Assembly: GCA_022842785.1 (NCBI GenBank)
Contig: JALHOW010000002.1
Coordinates: 496,001 to 560,000 of the forward strand
Reading direction: 5' to 3'
DNA: 64,000 bases
Source of the DNA: Hyphomicrobiaceae bacterium
GTDB lineage: Bacteria; Pseudomonadota; Alphaproteobacteria; Rhizobiales; Hyphomicrobiaceae
Below the pieces are notes generated by a model. That model saw nothing but the letters and a program-made list of their open reading frames with translations. It made no database searches and was not told the origin of the DNA. The position numbers and the translations under genes were made by a program. How positions within the stretch are numbered: position 1 is the first letter of the stretch; every line of letters starts with the position of its first letter. Below, piece by piece: positions 62,294 to 64,000 of this stretch.

Positions 62294-62503
62294 ATGCGTG
62301 CATCTCGCTTCGCAAATGGGGCTGCCGCCCCAAATCCCGCGCATCATGCCGGAGGCGTGTCTTCGAAACGACGGGACACCCCTCGCACTCCCCGTCTTTT
62401 GAAGTTTCAGAAAAGGAGGGAGCTTGAGGGACACGTCCCTCAATCGGGCGCGGGCGGCAGCCCGCTAGCGCAGCGACATCATCGCGGCCGCCGACGACGA
62501 TAG
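62294..62503 (+). CDS. Short ORF at the trbK position, mostly repeat-derived
   Basis: 69 codons starting MRASRFANGAAAPNP with a good GGAGG 8 bases upstream. All but the first few and the last ten codons come from copy B of the palindromic element. No lipobox or membrane segment, so it is not a functional TrbK (entry-exclusion protein), whose gene usually lies here between trbJ and trbL. Probably a trbK replaced or destroyed by the element. Confidence 0.4.
   Translation: MRASRFANGAAAPNPAHHAGGVSSKRRDTPRTPRLLKFQKRRELEGHVPQSGAGGSPLAQRHHRGRRRR
62305..62476. repeat. 172-bp palindrome-ended element, copy B (between trbJ and trbL)
   Basis: Same plan as copy A: TCGCT-N9-GGGCTGCCGCCC at 62305-62330, GGGCGGCAGCCC-N8-AGCGA at 62452-62476, an inner A-rich run (ttcagaaaaggaggg), and a perfect hairpin TTGAGGGA-CACG-TCCCTCAA whose arms differ from those of copy A but still pair. 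That pattern of changed yet complementary arms indicates structure is conserved. Confidence 0.8.
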
Positions 62504-62591
62504 CCGCAACCTGATCTGCCACCCCTGACACGACCAATGGCGAACCCGATTTCCGCCGACGGCGGAGCGTTGCCCGGAGCTCGAGAAACGC

Positions 62592-63881
62592 ATGGAAGAT
62601 CTCGCGATCATTGACCAGTTTACGGCGACGTTCAGCCGTTACATCGACAGTGGCTTTGGATTGATCGCCGGTGACGTGGCGTTCCTGACGAGCATTCTGA
62701 TTGCGATCGACATCACGCTGGCCGGTTTGTTCTGGGCGCTGATGGGCGAGGACAACGTCATCGCGCAGCTCATCCGCAAGGTGCTGTACGTCGGCTTCTT
62801 CGCGCTGCTGCTGTCGAACTTCCAGAGCCTGGCCGACATCATCTTCCAGTCCTTCGCCGGATTGGGATTGAAGGCAACGGGGACGTCGCTGACGTCGGCC
62901 GATCTGATGCGGCCTGGGTTTGTCGCGTCGACTGGGTTCACAGCTTCAAAACCGCTCCTGGAGAAAGCCGGTGAGCTGATCGGCATCACGACGTTCTTTT
63001 CCAACTTCGTGACTATCGCGGTGTTGATGCTGGCGTGGGTGATCGTGCTGCTCGCCTTCTTCGTGCTGTCGGTCCAACTCTTCATCACCATCATTGAGTT
63101 CAAACTGACGGTGCTGGCCGGGTTCGTGCTGGTGCCTTTCGCTTTGTTCGGCCAGACCGCGTTCCTCGCCGAGCGCGTACTTGGCAACGTGATCTCCAGC
63201 GGCATCAAGCTGATGGTTCTGGCGATCGTGGTCGGCATCGGCGCCTCGATCTTCGGTACGGTCATGCGCCCGACCGGCGAGGTGACGCTGACGCAGGCGG
63301 CATCCTGCATCCTCGGCGCCATCGCTGTGTTCGGCCTTGCGATCTTCATTCCTGGCATCGCCGCCGGATTGATCACCGGCGCGCCGCAGCTCGGTGCCGG
63401 CGCCGCGGTTGCGACCACGGCCGCACTCGGCGGCACGGCTGTTGCCGGCGGCATTGCGACGGCAGGCGCAGCGCGCATGGCAGGCCGTACGGCCGGTAGT
63501 GCGATCAAGTCGGCCGCCTCGCTGTCGGGCCGCCTCGGTGCGGCCTATGAGGCGGGTGGCGTGGGAGGTGTCGCGCGCGCCACCGTCTCCGGTCCGGCTT
63601 CGCGCATGGCGGCTTCGGCAACGGCGCCCGCGCGCAATGCGTATCGCCAGGGCGCTGCACAGGGATACCGCGATGCAGCGCCGTCGGGAGACGCCGGCGG
63701 CAAAGGTTCCGATGGCGATGGTCCGGAAGGTAGCGCGCCGGCATCCGGTCCACCGCAGTGGGCTCAGAGCATGGCCCGCCGACAGCGCATGACACAGGCC
63801 GGAATGATGGCCGCGCACGCGCTCCGGGATGGCGACCGCCCCGGCATGAGCAGCGGCCCGGATCTCAAGAACAAGACGTAG
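62592..63881 (+). CDS. trbL: Conjugal transfer protein TrbL (VirB6-like)
   Basis: 429 residues. P-type TrbL: IDQFTATFSRYIDSGFGLIAGDVAFLT, then at least six hydrophobic helices (ILIAIDITLAGLFWALM, LYVGFFALLLSNFQSL, FVTIAVLMLAWVIVLLAFFVL, FKLTVLAGFVLVPFALFGQ, GIKLMVLAIVVGIGASIF, CILGAIAVFGLAIFIPGIAAGLI). The C-terminal third is Ala/Gly-rich and disordered, ending GPDLKNKT. It forms the inner-membrane part of the DNA channel. The start ATG 62592 is the first after the repeat-derived ORF. Confidence 0.93.
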   Translation: MEDLAIIDQFTATFSRYIDSGFGLIAGDVAFLTSILIAIDITLAGLFWALMGEDNVIAQLIRKVLYVGFFALLLSNFQSLADIIFQSFAGLGLKATGTSLTSADLMRPGFVASTGFTASKPLLEKAGELIGITTFFSNFVTIAVLMLAWVIVLLAFFVLSVQLFITIIEFKLTVLAGFVLVPFALFGQTAFLAERVLGNVISSGIKLMVLAIVVGIGASIFGTVMRPTGEVTLTQAASCILGAIAVFGLAIFIPGIAAGLITGAPQLGAGAAVATTAALGGTAVAGGIATAGAARMAGRTAGSAIKSAASLSGRLGAAYEAGGVGGVARATVSGPASRMAASATAPARNAYRQGAAQGYRDAAPSGDAGGKGSDGDGPEGSAPASGPPQWAQSMARRQRMTQAGMMAAHALRDGDRPGMSSGPDLKNKT

Positions 63882-63894
63882 GGGGACAGACACC

Positions 63895-64000
63895 ATGTCG
63901 TTCAAGCGATCGACCTTGCGCTATGGCGAGACACCGGAGCCAGTGACGCCTTACCAGAAGGCCGCGCAGGCCTGGGACGAGCGAATCGGCAATGCGCGCG
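63895..64000 (+). CDS. trbF: TrbF (VirB8-like), 5' end only
   Basis: The window ends 35 codons into this gene: MSFKRSTLRYGETPEPVTPYQ then KAAQAWDERIGNAR. This is the conserved cytosolic N-terminus of TrbF, an inner-membrane assembly factor with one helix and a periplasmic NTF2-like domain. GGGGGAC lies 8 bases before ATG 63895, 13 bp after trbL. trbG and trbI are expected beyond the edge. Confidence 0.9.
   Translation, partial: MSFKRSTLRYGETPEPVTPYQKAAQAWDERIGNAR

Noticed and set aside
1-64000. ICE attachment sites, tRNA genes or insertion-sequence transposases
   Set aside because: No cloverleaf, no DDE transposase and no matching terminal repeats were recognised; the element ends are probably outside the window.

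Overview
The window is a high-GC alphaproteobacterial sequence, most likely from a Hyphomicrobiales (Rhizobiales-type) genome, and almost all of it reads as part of one integrative and conjugative element (ICE). The backbone is recognisable by gene order: a DUF2285 regulator, an AlpA-like HTH protein and the TraF S26 peptidase (5.2-6.8 kb), an XRE regulator, DUF736 and a VirD2/DUF3363 relaxase (6.8-11.2 kb), a DEDDh exonuclease (26.6-27.6 kb), ArdC-like and DUF2958 proteins, a ParB-like protein, a small ORF and a Toprim protein (40.0-44.7 kb), a DUF2493 (SLOG) protein, then traG, a CopG-like gene and trbB-C-D-E-J-L-F (53.4-64 kb, running off the right edge). Neither attachment site nor an intact integrase is in view. 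No rRNA, tRNA or CRISPR array was seen.

Cargo sits between backbone blocks. (1) 0-5.2 kb: a DUF374 acyltransferase-like gene, a decayed tyrosine recombinase, a CPBP protease, a decayed histidine kinase, an AraC regulator and a secreted JAMM-like protein. (2) 11.2-26.4 kb: a TetR / flavin monooxygenase pair with a tetO-like operator, an RND efflux pump, an envelope lipoprotein operon with a patatin, an OmpR/EnvZ-type two-component system, a frameshifted yjhX plus GNAT gene, and a broken dienelactone hydrolase. (3) 27.7-39.4 kb: a defence island with an RHH gene plus IetAS (AAA+ ATPase and subtilisin), Gabija (GajA OLD-Toprim nuclease and GajB UvrD helicase), and an undescribed overlapping pair made of a nitrilase-fold protein and a 911-residue alpha-solenoid protein. 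(4) 44.7-53.4 kb: a 1327-residue NACHT-like STAND protein ending in a PD-(D/E)XK-like nuclease, scrambled remnants of a second RND/two-component locus, and a heme oxygenase.

Regulation and decay are both visible. A roughly 160-bp promoter/leader block is duplicated in inverted orientation upstream of the AraC gene (2.7 kb) and between the lipoprotein operon and the response regulator (22.7 kb). A related palindrome lies upstream of the RND operon (13.7 kb). The AraC gene, the lipoproteins, the pump and the two-component system may therefore form one regulon. The conjugation module has several anomalies: a frameshifted DUF2285 gene, an apparent deletion of the repA/parA/DUF2840 block between the HTH gene and traF, trbE and trbJ in one stop-free frame, and two copies of a 166-172 bp palindromic element, one in frame inside trbC and one occupying the trbK position.
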